Both the position numbers and the translations under genes were made by a program. The notes under the pieces were generated by a model. The model worked only from the letters and a program-made list of their open reading frames with translations, was not told the origin of the DNA and ran no database searches. Of a DNA stretch of 64,000 nucleotides, positions 28,334 to 36,300 are shown one piece after another. Source of the stretch: an uncultured Halieaceae bacterium (GTDB lineage: Bacteria; Pseudomonadota; Gammaproteobacteria; Pseudomonadales; Halieaceae); contig CAJXNM010000009.1 of assembly GCA_913057135.1 (NCBI GenBank), forward strand, positions 1 to 64,000, in the 5' to 3' direction. Numbering within the stretch: the first letter of the stretch is position 1; each line of letters begins with the position of its first letter.

Positions 28334-29065
28334 TCACAGAGACAGGGAGCCGAGACTGGCACCACCGCAAACCATTAGGGTTTGCCCCGTGATAAATCCA
28401 GCACCCTCACCTGCGAGGAACGCTACCGCATCGGCGACGTCGGTGGATTGCCCCAATCGCTTGACAGGAATGCTGGCGGCGATGGCATTGAGTTTTTGTT
28501 GGTCATCACCGGTTACTGCCGAGAACATTTCGGTGTCTGCAATGGGACCGGGCGCCACCGTATTCACGGTAATACCATAGGAGCCGAGCTCTAATGCCCA
28601 CGTTCTTGCCATACCGATCATGCCCGCTTTGGTGGCTGTATAACTGGTCCTCGTTCGAAGCCCCAAGGCTGCACGGGACGTGATAAGAATAATTCGCCCA
28701 AACCCTCGGGCCTTCATGGTGGGTAAGATCGATTGCGTAAGGCAAATGGCTGCCCCGATGTGAACCTGGCTCAGATAATCATAGTCATGGAGATCGACAT
28801 CTTCGATGACATCGGCTCGGATGAGCCCCGCATTGTGTACCAATCCAGTCACGACAAAGTCCTTTGCCGTTTCTTTGGCTGCCTCCTCGGTAGCTAGTCG
28901 ATCACTCAGGTCAACGGTGATGTTATGGAGTTTTGGATTGGACCAGCCCAGTGGGCGTCGTGACAGGTTTACCACGGATAACCCAGCCTCTAAAAAATGC
29001 TGGCAAATAGCAGCACCAATACCGGTACTACCCCCTGTCACTACCACGGTGTCATGTTGTTTCAT
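28334..29065 (-). CDS. Short-chain dehydrogenase/reductase
   Basis: 243-residue classical SDR: TGGSTGIGAAI (cofactor loop), NAGL (95-98 region), ITSRAAL with the catalytic Ser, and SYTATKAG with the catalytic Tyr and Lys. PGPIADTEM follows. Lying just before the Rieske alpha gene, it may oxidise the cis-dihydrodiol to a catechol, but SDRs of this type also act on hydroxyacyl-CoA, which the neighbouring thiolase-like gene would equally suit. A gap of 60 bp to the DUF35 gene is compatible with one transcript. Confidence 0.9.
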   Translation of the reverse strand: MKQHDTVVVTGGSTGIGAAICQHFLEAGLSVVNLSRRPLGWSNPKLHNITVDLSDRLATEEAAKETAKDFVVTGLVHNAGLIRADVIEDVDLHDYDYLSQVHIGAAICLTQSILPTMKARGFGRIILITSRAALGLRTRTSYTATKAGMIGMARTWALELGSYGITVNTVAPGPIADTEMFSAVTGDDQQKLNAIAASIPVKRLGQSTDVADAVAFLAGEGAGFITGQTLMVCGGASLGSLSL

Positions 29066-29125
29066 AGGTTCGCTTCCTTAACTGGTTTGGTGCTTTGGGC
29101 CACTTTATGCACTAACCGCGCTGTG

Positions 29126-29671
29126 TCAGATGCCTCCCTCCTTCAACGCAGGTTGATCCAAACCCAGACTACCCACGATCTCATGTCGTGTACTTGATTC
29201 TGTGATGTCGCAGTCTTCAGGCACAGCGATCAAGACCACGGATTGAGAGTTATCACTGTGACTGAAGACGATGACCCTGTCCCGGGGCTTCAAGCGGATG
29301 TCACCAATGTGTAGTAGTACCACGGGCCCAGCATCCAGTTTTACTGAACCCATGACCCAAGTACCCTGTTGTAAACGACGCTTGAAAAACTCCCATAGGC
29401 TGTGGTGCAACTCGGTTCGCGCTAGTAACACACCTGTGCCGATTGTGTCCCGATACACCAGAGCATCCTCCAGGCAGCGACCACAAAGTTCGGTGGGGGG
29501 GTATTGCACATACCCGCAATGGGTGCAGTGCTGCATCGCGAGACTCGACGATAGATTGGCGGCAGAGAACTGTGCTCCCAGTGAGGTGCGCTGCTTAGGG
29601 GCACGAGCGCGTGCACGCAGAGAGGGCCTGTGAAATTTCAGGCGACGTTTGATCTTCTCGCTGGCTATCAA
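29126..29671 (-). CDS. DUF35 OB-fold protein with zinc ribbon, thiolase partner
   Basis: 181 residues. A rubredoxin-like zinc ribbon is clear: CTHCGYVQYPPTELCGRC (two C-x2-C pairs), followed by an OB fold with GTGVLLARTELHHS and GPVVLLHIGDIRLKPRDRV. In this family the protein binds the acyl-CoA and is an obligate partner of a thiolase-like enzyme. The start overlaps the stop of the thiolase-like gene (ATGA), which supports a complex. The first 45 residues are basic and not part of the domain. Confidence 0.9.
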   Translation of the reverse strand: MIASEKIKRRLKFHRPSLRARARAPKQRTSLGAQFSAANLSSSLAMQHCTHCGYVQYPPTELCGRCLEDALVYRDTIGTGVLLARTELHHSLWEFFKRRLQQGTWVMGSVKLDAGPVVLLHIGDIRLKPRDRVIVFSHSDNSQSVVLIAVPEDCDITESSTRHEIVGSLGLDQPALKEGGI

Positions 29672-30852
29672 GTTTTTGTCCTCGTTAGCATGGCGACCGC
29701 TGAACAGAGGCCTCTATCGTAGTTAACCATGCCATAGCCACTTACTAGCCCCAAGCGAGCTCCGGGCACTTGATGGTTTCCTGCTTGGCCCGTGAGTTGG
29801 CGAATCGATTCAGTAACACCCAGAAATCCGGCGGCTGAACCCGCTTGGCCACAGGAGAGCTGACCGCCGCAAGTATTGTGGGGTAATTTGTATTTGGGTG
29901 ATCCCGAGTGGTCGAAGCGCATATCGGTTTCATTGACAAACTGCCTCCCATTACCCTTGGCACAAAACCCTAGATCCTCCATCTGCATCATGCTGATGAC
30001 GGGGTAGTCGTCATAGGTTTGGAGAAAATCCATGTCTTCAGGGCCGTAACCGGCACGCTGGTAGAAAGCCTCGATGTATTCCGTCCAGCCGCCCCGATAT
30101 TGCACGGGGTCTTCGGCGTGGGCATTGTGTAACTCATCGGTGGCGAGGATGCCCGCGAACGGCAGATTCAGTGCCCGTGCCCGTGCTTCACTCATGACCA
30201 TAAAACCTTCACCACCTGCGCAAGGCATGACGCAGTCAAAGAGATGTAGTGGCCCTGCGATGGGGCGTGCTTGCAGGTATTGGGCTTCGCTAAGGGTCTT
30301 GTGGCCAAGTAAAGCACCGGGATAGAAGTTAGCGTTGTAGCGTTGATCCACTGCAATGCGCGCAAAATCTTCACGTCGAGCGCCGAACTTTGCCATGTAG
30401 TGACTGGTTATTAGGCTAAAAGCAGCATTCGGGCCCGCGGCGCCGTAAGGGAAGGAAGCATCAATACTCCAGCTGGAAAAATTGGCTGCGGTAGCTTCGA
30501 AGGCGCGGTGAGCAGCACCATCGCCTCCGATACAAGCTACTATGTCTGCTTCACCACACTGCACCGCACGGGCTGCACGTCGCAGTGCGACGATTCCTGA
30601 AACGCCGCCCACATTAGCCTGTTCAATCCAGCGCGGGCGTATACCCAGGTGTTGGGTGAGTGCCACCGCTGAATCAACACCCAGTGAAAAACTCGATACA
30701 GCGAAGCCATCTACCTGTGTTTTGTCGATGCCTGCGCGTTTACACATCTCACGGAGAACCGAGCCGATAAACCAGGCTGCACCGTGGGGACTCTGCTTAG
30801 CGTAACCCCAAGTCACTGGTGTTACTAAAGCTACCCCCTGATATCCCATCAT
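29668..30852 (-). CDS. Thiolase-fold protein lacking the thiolase catalytic residues (Ltp2-like)
   Basis: 394 residues with SCP2-thiolase-type sequence throughout (GGDGAAHRAFEA, DCVMPCAGGEGFMVMS, NTCGGQLSCGQAGSAAG). The acylated Cys expected in N-x-x-C-x-S-G is Gly83 (NVGGVSG), the His of GHP is replaced in SCGQAG (about 334-338), and the C-terminal catalytic Cys position reads VSGYGM. Such proteins, for example the steroid side-chain aldolase Ltp2, work with a DUF35 partner as retro-aldolases; the conserved QTYDDY (Tyr280) recalls the catalytic Tyr of that group. Here the DUF35 gene is next. Retro-aldol cleavage of an acyl-CoA side chain is the preferred guess. The start overlaps the ligase stop (ATGA). 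Confidence 0.85.
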   Translation of the reverse strand: MMGYQGVALVTPVTWGYAKQSPHGAAWFIGSVLREMCKRAGIDKTQVDGFAVSSFSLGVDSAVALTQHLGIRPRWIEQANVGGVSGIVALRRAARAVQCGEADIVACIGGDGAAHRAFEATAANFSSWSIDASFPYGAAGPNAAFSLITSHYMAKFGARREDFARIAVDQRYNANFYPGALLGHKTLSEAQYLQARPIAGPLHLFDCVMPCAGGEGFMVMSEARARALNLPFAGILATDELHNAHAEDPVQYRGGWTEYIEAFYQRAGYGPEDMDFLQTYDDYPVISMMQMEDLGFCAKGNGRQFVNETDMRFDHSGSPKYKLPHNTCGGQLSCGQAGSAAGFLGVTESIRQLTGQAGNHQVPGARLGLVSGYGMVNYDRGLCSAVAMLTRTKT

Positions 30853-32501
30853 CCGCTCTTGATCCTTTTTTTGAGCTGCCTAAGATCGAAGGCGTCGCCA
30901 GCTTCTAAGAGATTGCGAGCGAGTATTTTGATGTCGGCGCGTTTAGGTTTGTTGGATGCTGTAACTGGAATCGTCTCACAGAAGATCAACCACCCAGGCG
31001 CCTTAAAATACACGAGCTGCTCAAGTGCGCTATGTTGGATGTCGAGGGCCAGATCCCTAGATGCGACGAATCCTGTATTCAGCATCACGCATAGAGCCAC
31101 CTCATCACCACGTATTTCATCTGGGACCGCCGTTGCAACCGCAGTTTGAATGGCAGGATGTGTCGATACTGCTGCTTCGACTTCAAGGGCGGAAATGTTC
31201 TCACCGGATCGGCGGATGATATTTTTGCGTCGATCGACAAAAGCCAAACTCCCGTTGTCCAGTTCGACCACAACATCGCCGGTGTTGAGCCAGCCATCCT
31301 GCCAAATCTCAGCGGTTGCCTCTGGATTTTTGAGATAGCCTGAAAAAAATCCCCGTCGCGGATCCGAGCCGGCTGCTCTGACCCGTAGCTCACCCGGCAC
31401 ACCGGTTGCGACAGGCTGCTTATGCTCGTCAACCAGCTGCCACTCGACCTCAGGCGAGGGTTTGCCGAAGCAACACGTACCCACACGACGAGGCTCAAGA
31501 TTGGCAATGATCGCCCCTCCAGCCCCACACTCTGTCATTGCCCAAGCTTCGATCAATGGAAAGCCGAAGCGACGCTCAAAATTTTCATGATGGGTTGGAT
31601 TCACACCCGCGCCAAAGCCGAAGCGCACTTGCCCAGAAAAGTCATCATTCTTAGTCGGTGGTAAGGCTAACAAAATGGCCGGTAAAACCCCTAAGTAGTG
31701 CAGTGCCGTCGCGCCAGAATCACGGACACTTTGCCACCAGGTGGAAGGATGGAAGCGATCAAGTTGAATTAGGCAGCCACCGGACATAAACATAGCCATG
31801 GTCGATACCGACATGGCGTTCATATGGCTTAGGGGTAAGGGTGTGAGTAAGCGTTCCTGGCCCTCCTGTAGGCTTATATGACCGTCAAGCTTTTGGTACC
31901 ACAACCCCTGCTGGATAAAGTAATCATTACTCAACATACAGCCTTTGGGTTTGCCGGTGCTACCCGATGTGTAAAGCAGGGCACACTCGGTATCTGCGTG
32001 GGGTTCGACCACGGAGCAGGGTGGACCAAAGTTCAGCGTATGGATATCTTGCGGAGTGACTACCGGAATAGGCGTTCCCAGTCCCGCACTGATTCTCTGC
32101 ATACGGTCCCGGTATTCCGTCAGTGTGATGACGGCCTGCGCTTCACCATGTTCGAAGTAATAGGGGATCTCGCTATCGAGCATTTCGTGGTTGATCGGGA
32201 TAACGCTTACCCCAAGCGCATTGAGTGCCAGCCAGTGGACAAAGAACTCGATACGATTCTCTAGCACCAATGCAATGCGGCCATTGACGCCACTGTCTTG
32301 CCATGTGGCTGTTGCGCTATCTATCGCATCATTGAGCGTTTGATAGGTCACGGAGATGGATTTGGCGCTATAACCGGAGCAGGCGGTGAGCGGTATGTGA
32401 ATCGCTTCGCGTGTGCCGTGTTTATCGAGCGCATTGCGAACGGCTACACGCGGTGATTGAACGGGAACGCTCACGATATTAGGCTCCACCCTGCATTGCA
32501 A
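30849..32501 (-). CDS. AMP-forming acyl-CoA ligase
   Basis: 550-residue adenylate-forming enzyme. LLYTSGSTGKPKGC is the P-loop, EAWAMTECGAGG the A5 motif, GWLNTGDVV the A7 motif, and FVDRRKNIIRRSGENIS the hinge with A8. The C-terminal domain carries the lysine in TASNKPKRADIK. It would charge an aromatic or side-chain acid to its CoA ester for the thiolase-like aldolase downstream. It leads the minus-strand operon; the promoter must lie in 32502-32655. Confidence 0.9.
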   Translation of the reverse strand: MQCRVEPNIVSVPVQSPRVAVRNALDKHGTREAIHIPLTACSGYSAKSISVTYQTLNDAIDSATATWQDSGVNGRIALVLENRIEFFVHWLALNALGVSVIPINHEMLDSEIPYYFEHGEAQAVITLTEYRDRMQRISAGLGTPIPVVTPQDIHTLNFGPPCSVVEPHADTECALLYTSGSTGKPKGCMLSNDYFIQQGLWYQKLDGHISLQEGQERLLTPLPLSHMNAMSVSTMAMFMSGGCLIQLDRFHPSTWWQSVRDSGATALHYLGVLPAILLALPPTKNDDFSGQVRFGFGAGVNPTHHENFERRFGFPLIEAWAMTECGAGGAIIANLEPRRVGTCCFGKPSPEVEWQLVDEHKQPVATGVPGELRVRAAGSDPRRGFFSGYLKNPEATAEIWQDGWLNTGDVVVELDNGSLAFVDRRKNIIRRSGENISALEVEAAVSTHPAIQTAVATAVPDEIRGDEVALCVMLNTGFVASRDLALDIQHSALEQLVYFKAPGWLIFCETIPVTASNKPKRADIKILARNLLEAGDAFDLRQLKKRIKSG

Positions 32502-32655
32502 TCCTGTGACATGAATTATATTTTAGGTTTGAAATGTTTGCCACTTCCCGCGCGTCCCAGTTTTATCGGCAAGATGTTTGAAGTAGTCCATGAAGAATCT
32601 TTTGGCTCTATGCTGTGAAGGCTAATGCAGTACTGCAAATAAGGAAAATCGTACG

Positions 32656-33447
32656 ATGACCATGCATGCTTTATCGGAACTAGCAGTGGCTTTACTTGAT
32701 GGCAGTGTCCGGATTGTTGATCTCAGCGTCACACTTGATGGCCACACCCCTATATTGCAGTTGCCTGAAGAGTTCGGCTGGAAACAATCTTGGCCATTTG
32801 CCTTGGAGGAAATATCCCGTTACGACGAGCGCGGCCCCGCTTGGTATTGGAACAACATTAAATGCGGTGAACACACCGGAACCCATTTCGATGCGCCGAT
32901 TCATTGGATAACGGGTAAAGATCACGAAAACCATGCCACCGATACACTACCCACGGATCGTTTCGTTGCGCCCGCTGTCGTTGTCGATGCCACATCCGCC
33001 GTACAGGCCGACGAAGATTTTTTACTCACGGTCGATTTTTTAAAGGATTGGGAGGCTCGCCACGGCGAAATACCGCGGCGTTCTTGGGTGCTGTATCGAA
33101 CGGATTGGTCTAAGCGTGAGACTCCGTCTGAATTCCTCAATAAACGAACCGATGGGCACCACAATCCAGGATGGGACCCTGCCGCGATCACGTTTTTGGC
33201 CGAAGAGCGGGACATCATCGGCGTCGGAACTGAAACCGTGGGTACGGATGCGGGGCAAGCCTCTGGTCAGGAACCCATGTTCCCCTGCCACAATCTGATG
33301 CATGGAGCCAATAAGTGCGGTTTGGCGAGTCTTACCAATCTGGATCAGCTTCCTCCTACGGGTGCCGTTTTGATTGCGGCACCGCTTAAGATTCGGGATG
33401 GTTCGGGTAGCCCTTGTCGCGTGCTTGCATTGGTACCTCGCAGTTGA
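32656..33447 (+). CDS. Cyclase-family metal-dependent hydrolase (kynurenine formamidase-like)
   Basis: 263-residue cytoplasmic protein of the cyclase/formamidase fold. The signature HTGTHFDAPIHW supplies the zinc ligands (H-x-G-T-H-x-D-x-P-x-H), and a later GTETVGTDAGQ and NLMHGANKCGL complete the usual order. Family members open lactones, imides or formamides; the substrate here is unknown. It is transcribed divergently from the ligase operon and converges on hpaI with 5 bp between stops. Confidence 0.88.
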   Translation: MTMHALSELAVALLDGSVRIVDLSVTLDGHTPILQLPEEFGWKQSWPFALEEISRYDERGPAWYWNNIKCGEHTGTHFDAPIHWITGKDHENHATDTLPTDRFVAPAVVVDATSAVQADEDFLLTVDFLKDWEARHGEIPRRSWVLYRTDWSKRETPSEFLNKRTDGHHNPGWDPAAITFLAEERDIIGVGTETVGTDAGQASGQEPMFPCHNLMHGANKCGLASLTNLDQLPPTGAVLIAAPLKIRDGSGSPCRVLALVPRS

Positions 33448-33452
33448 TTTTG

Positions 33453-34238
33453 TTACTGCGCTGCTAATCGGCTTTTGATGCGTGCATCGGCCGCGGAGCG
33501 CATAGCATTACCGATCAGTAATGTATCGACCGCAACGCCAATGAAGTCGGTGTCAGCAGCGATGCAGCGCTCAATCATGGGTTCGCTCATCGTGAGAATG
33601 CCGGCGATTTTGCCCGCCGTTTTGATCTTTAGTATGGCCGTAATACAGGCTTCAATCAGTTGGGGATCATCGCCTTGACCAATGATACCCATTGACGCCG
33701 CCAAATCCGAGGGGCCGATAAAAACTCCATCGACGCCGTCGACAGCCAAGATGTCATCGAGATTAGCGAGTGCCGTTAGTGTCTCCGCTTGAACGATGAG
33801 GCAAATTTCGTCATTGGCTCTGTGTAAGTAGTTGTCTACTTGGTTCCAACGTGCCGCTCTGGCCAAAGACGTGCCAACTCCGCGCAGACCTTTTGGGGGG
33901 TAGTAGACCGCGTTGACGCAGGCGCTAGCCTGTTCAGCAGTGTCGATCATGGGGATGATGAAGGTTTGTGCCCCCATCTCTAAAAATTTCTTCAATAGCG
34001 CGGGGTCCCCATTAACTGGGCGCACTAATGGTGCGACGTCATAGGGTTCAATCGCGCGCAAATGCGCCATCACATCGCTCAACTCAAAAGGGGCATGCTC
34101 ATGGTCGATAAGTAGCCAATCAAAACCAGCACCTGCTGCTATTTCGGCTACGTTCGCATCCGGCAAGCCGAGCCAACAACCCCACAGTGTGCGCTGAAGC
34201 CTGAGACGAGTAAGAAATCGATTTTTGGGCAACTCCAT
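33453..34238 (-). CDS. hpaI: HpcH/HpaI aldolase (4-hydroxy-2-oxoheptanedioate aldolase)
   Basis: 261-residue class II aldolase, the last step of the homoprotocatechuate pathway, giving pyruvate and succinate semialdehyde. WGCWLGLPDAN, FDWLLIDHEHAPF, LVRPVNGD (Arg of the active site), VQAETLTAL and GPSDLAASMG (Glu and Asp metal ligands) are present. It ends a five-gene operon with gaps of 7-15 bp. E. coli HpaI is of the same length (about 262). Confidence 0.93.
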   Translation of the reverse strand: MELPKNRFLTRLRLQRTLWGCWLGLPDANVAEIAAGAGFDWLLIDHEHAPFELSDVMAHLRAIEPYDVAPLVRPVNGDPALLKKFLEMGAQTFIIPMIDTAEQASACVNAVYYPPKGLRGVGTSLARAARWNQVDNYLHRANDEICLIVQAETLTALANLDDILAVDGVDGVFIGPSDLAASMGIIGQGDDPQLIEACITAILKIKTAGKIAGILTMSEPMIERCIAADTDFIGVAVDTLLIGNAMRSAADARIKSRLAAQ

Positions 34239-34247
34239 TGCGGGCCT

Positions 34248-35051
34248 CTAAACGAAGTTGACTGTGATGTGTCCCAGCGAGCCGTAGTCGCAAACCATAT
34301 GGTCACCCGGGCGAGCAACTACCGGTCGGGTAAAAGAGCCACTCAGCACAAACTGACCGGGTTCTAGGCCTATGCCGTGTTTCGCAAATCGTTTGCAAAC
34401 CCAGCAGATCCCGTGGGCTGGGTGATCCATGACCCCCGCTGCAAGTCCTGTCTCCTCAACCTCACCGTTGAGGTAGAGAATGGCTCCCGCCCAGCGCAAG
34501 TCGATTCCAGTTGGGTTAATGCGCTGATCACCCACGATATAACCCGCGTTAGCTGCATTGTCCGATATGGTGTCAAATACTTTTCGGGTATAGCCAGTGT
34601 CGGGATCAACACGATAACTCCTTGCTGCAATAAGCTCGAGCGAGGGAACGATGTAGTCGGTGGCATCAAGCACCTCAGCGACGGTTACGTGCTCGCCACG
34701 CAGCGGTTTTTTCATGACAAAGCCGAATTCGACTTCAATTCGTGGGTCGCAGAAATCGCCGGTATTGATCACCGCGTTATTTGGGAAAGCCATACTCTCT
34801 AGCAAAATACCGAAGTCGGGGGTGTCAATGTGCATGGCTTGCTGCATAGCCCTTGAAGTCAATCCAATCTTGTAGCCACTGATTCGGTCCCCATCCGCAA
34901 TCTTTTGGTCAACCCAGGCGCGCTGAATCGCATAGGCGTCATCCATGTCCATATTAGGGTGCTGCAGTGTGACCGCACGTGTTTGCTGGCGTGTCTTTTC
35001 AGCTTCATAAAGTGCGTGGGCTGCGGCCTGAATGGCATCGGTGTCCAACAT
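34248..35051 (-). CDS. hpaH: 2-oxo-hept-4-ene-1,7-dioate hydratase
   Basis: 267-residue hydratase, the same length as E. coli HpaH, adding water to 2-oxohept-4-enedioate. SGYKIGLTSRAMQQAM, DPRIEVEFGFVMKKPL (metal ligands Glu) and LELIAARSY follow the MhpD/HpaH order. ATG 35051 is chosen: the frame is open to 35108, but that part overlaps hpaF and is not family sequence. Eighth base upstream of hpaF end, so translation is probably coupled. Confidence 0.94.
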   Translation of the reverse strand: MLDTDAIQAAAHALYEAEKTRQQTRAVTLQHPNMDMDDAYAIQRAWVDQKIADGDRISGYKIGLTSRAMQQAMHIDTPDFGILLESMAFPNNAVINTGDFCDPRIEVEFGFVMKKPLRGEHVTVAEVLDATDYIVPSLELIAARSYRVDPDTGYTRKVFDTISDNAANAGYIVGDQRINPTGIDLRWAGAILYLNGEVEETGLAAGVMDHPAHGICWVCKRFAKHGIGLEPGQFVLSGSFTRPVVARPGDHMVCDYGSLGHITVNFV

Positions 35052-35058
35052 GGCGACC

Positions 35059-35424
35059 TCAGATGTTTTTGAAATTGAACTTAACGCTATCGATTTCCCG
35101 CATCTCAAAGGACAAGAGAATTTTTCGCTCCGCCATCAATGGTTTCATGTGGGTTTTCAGCGCATCAAAAATGGCTTCGCCGGCTGATTGGCGTGCCTGA
35201 AGCTCGCGACCCTGCCCAACGCTCATTGAGACATGCACAAAGCCGGTATTTGGATCGCCACCGGCTACCCGTTGACAATCGGCTCGGTAGGCGCGGGCAC
35301 GCAGGCCTGTTTCGGGAAAAAGACCTGTTGCCACCGCGGTCTGGCAGAGCGTGTTCAGTAAGGCATCGACCGCCAGCACTTCATCCGGAAGATTATTAGC
35401 GTATTCAACGATAAAGTGCGGCAT
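35059..35424 (-). CDS. hpaF: 5-carboxymethyl-2-hydroxymuconate delta-isomerase
   Basis: 121-residue tautomerase-fold protein. The second residue is Pro (M-P-H-F-I-V-E-Y), which becomes the catalytic N-terminal proline after Met removal. E. coli HpaF is about 126 residues and starts the same way. It sits between hpaD and hpaH with gaps of 9 and 7 bp. Confidence 0.93.
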   Translation of the reverse strand: MPHFIVEYANNLPDEVLAVDALLNTLCQTAVATGLFPETGLRARAYRADCQRVAGGDPNTGFVHVSMSVGQGRELQARQSAGEAIFDALKTHMKPLMAERKILLSFEMREIDSVKFNFKNI

Positions 35425-35433
35425 GCTTTACTC

Positions 35434-36285
35434 TCAGACAAGGGGGAAGATGGCGTTTATTTGGCCGGTACCTGAGCTACCAAAATAAGGTGTCAGTACT
35501 TCCACTTTGCCCCGATACTGGTCCCATCCCATGACGCCGAGGAGCATGGCAGTATCATGCATGAAACCCTCGCCGTGGCATTTTTCAGCGTATTCCGGCA
35601 GCATCGCCACAAACTCAGCCCAATCGCCTCGCTCCCACATGCGCACAACCTCGTGGTCCATGTGTTCAAGCATGGGTGACCATACCTTGTGCAAGAACTG
35701 TTCAGAGACGCCATTTTGTGCGAAGCGATGGGACAGTGATCCGGAGGCTAAAACAGCCACTTTGCCATCGTAGTGGTTTTCCACTGCGTCGCGCACTGCG
35801 GCGCCAAGGCGACCACTGTCCGTGAGGTCATGGACGGTACATAGCGCCGATATAGAAACTACCTTGAAGCGGCGATCGGCATTCATGTAGCGCAGGGGCA
35901 CCAATGTACCGTATTCCAGTGCGAGCGTGGTGTCGCTGTGGGCGCGCGCGTTAACACCTGTGGCAACTGCAGAATCGGCGATGGCTTGGCCAAGAGCCGT
36001 GTTGCCATCGTATTCGTAGGGCATATTTTTGATGAAATGGGGTAGCTCATTACTGGTGTACACCCCTTTGAAGTGAGGAGCGTTGTTGATGTGATAACCC
36101 GAATTCACCAACCAATGGGTGTCGAATACGACGATGGTATCAACACCGAGCTCCCTACATCGACGAGAAATTTCCCGATGACCTTCTATGGCCGCTTCTC
36201 TGCAGCCTTTGTGTGGACCGTCCATCTCTGAAAGATACATGGATGGCACATGGGTAATTTTAGCGGCGAGTGCAATATCTCCCAT
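35434..36285 (-). CDS. hpaD: 3,4-dihydroxyphenylacetate 2,3-dioxygenase
   Basis: 283-residue extradiol ring-cleavage dioxygenase of the LigB (class III) type, the same length as E. coli HpaD. AAKITHVPSMYLSE contains the first His ligand, FDTHWLVNSGYH the second, and SLSHRF lies further on. It opens homoprotocatechuate to 5-carboxymethyl-2-hydroxymuconate semialdehyde in the cytoplasm. The gene follows hpaE after 15 bp. Confidence 0.94.
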   Translation of the reverse strand: MGDIALAAKITHVPSMYLSEMDGPHKGCREAAIEGHREISRRCRELGVDTIVVFDTHWLVNSGYHINNAPHFKGVYTSNELPHFIKNMPYEYDGNTALGQAIADSAVATGVNARAHSDTTLALEYGTLVPLRYMNADRRFKVVSISALCTVHDLTDSGRLGAAVRDAVENHYDGKVAVLASGSLSHRFAQNGVSEQFLHKVWSPMLEHMDHEVVRMWERGDWAEFVAMLPEYAEKCHGEGFMHDTAMLLGVMGWDQYRGKVEVLTPYFGSSGTGQINAIFPLV

Positions 36286-36300
36286 GTCTGGACTCCTCTC

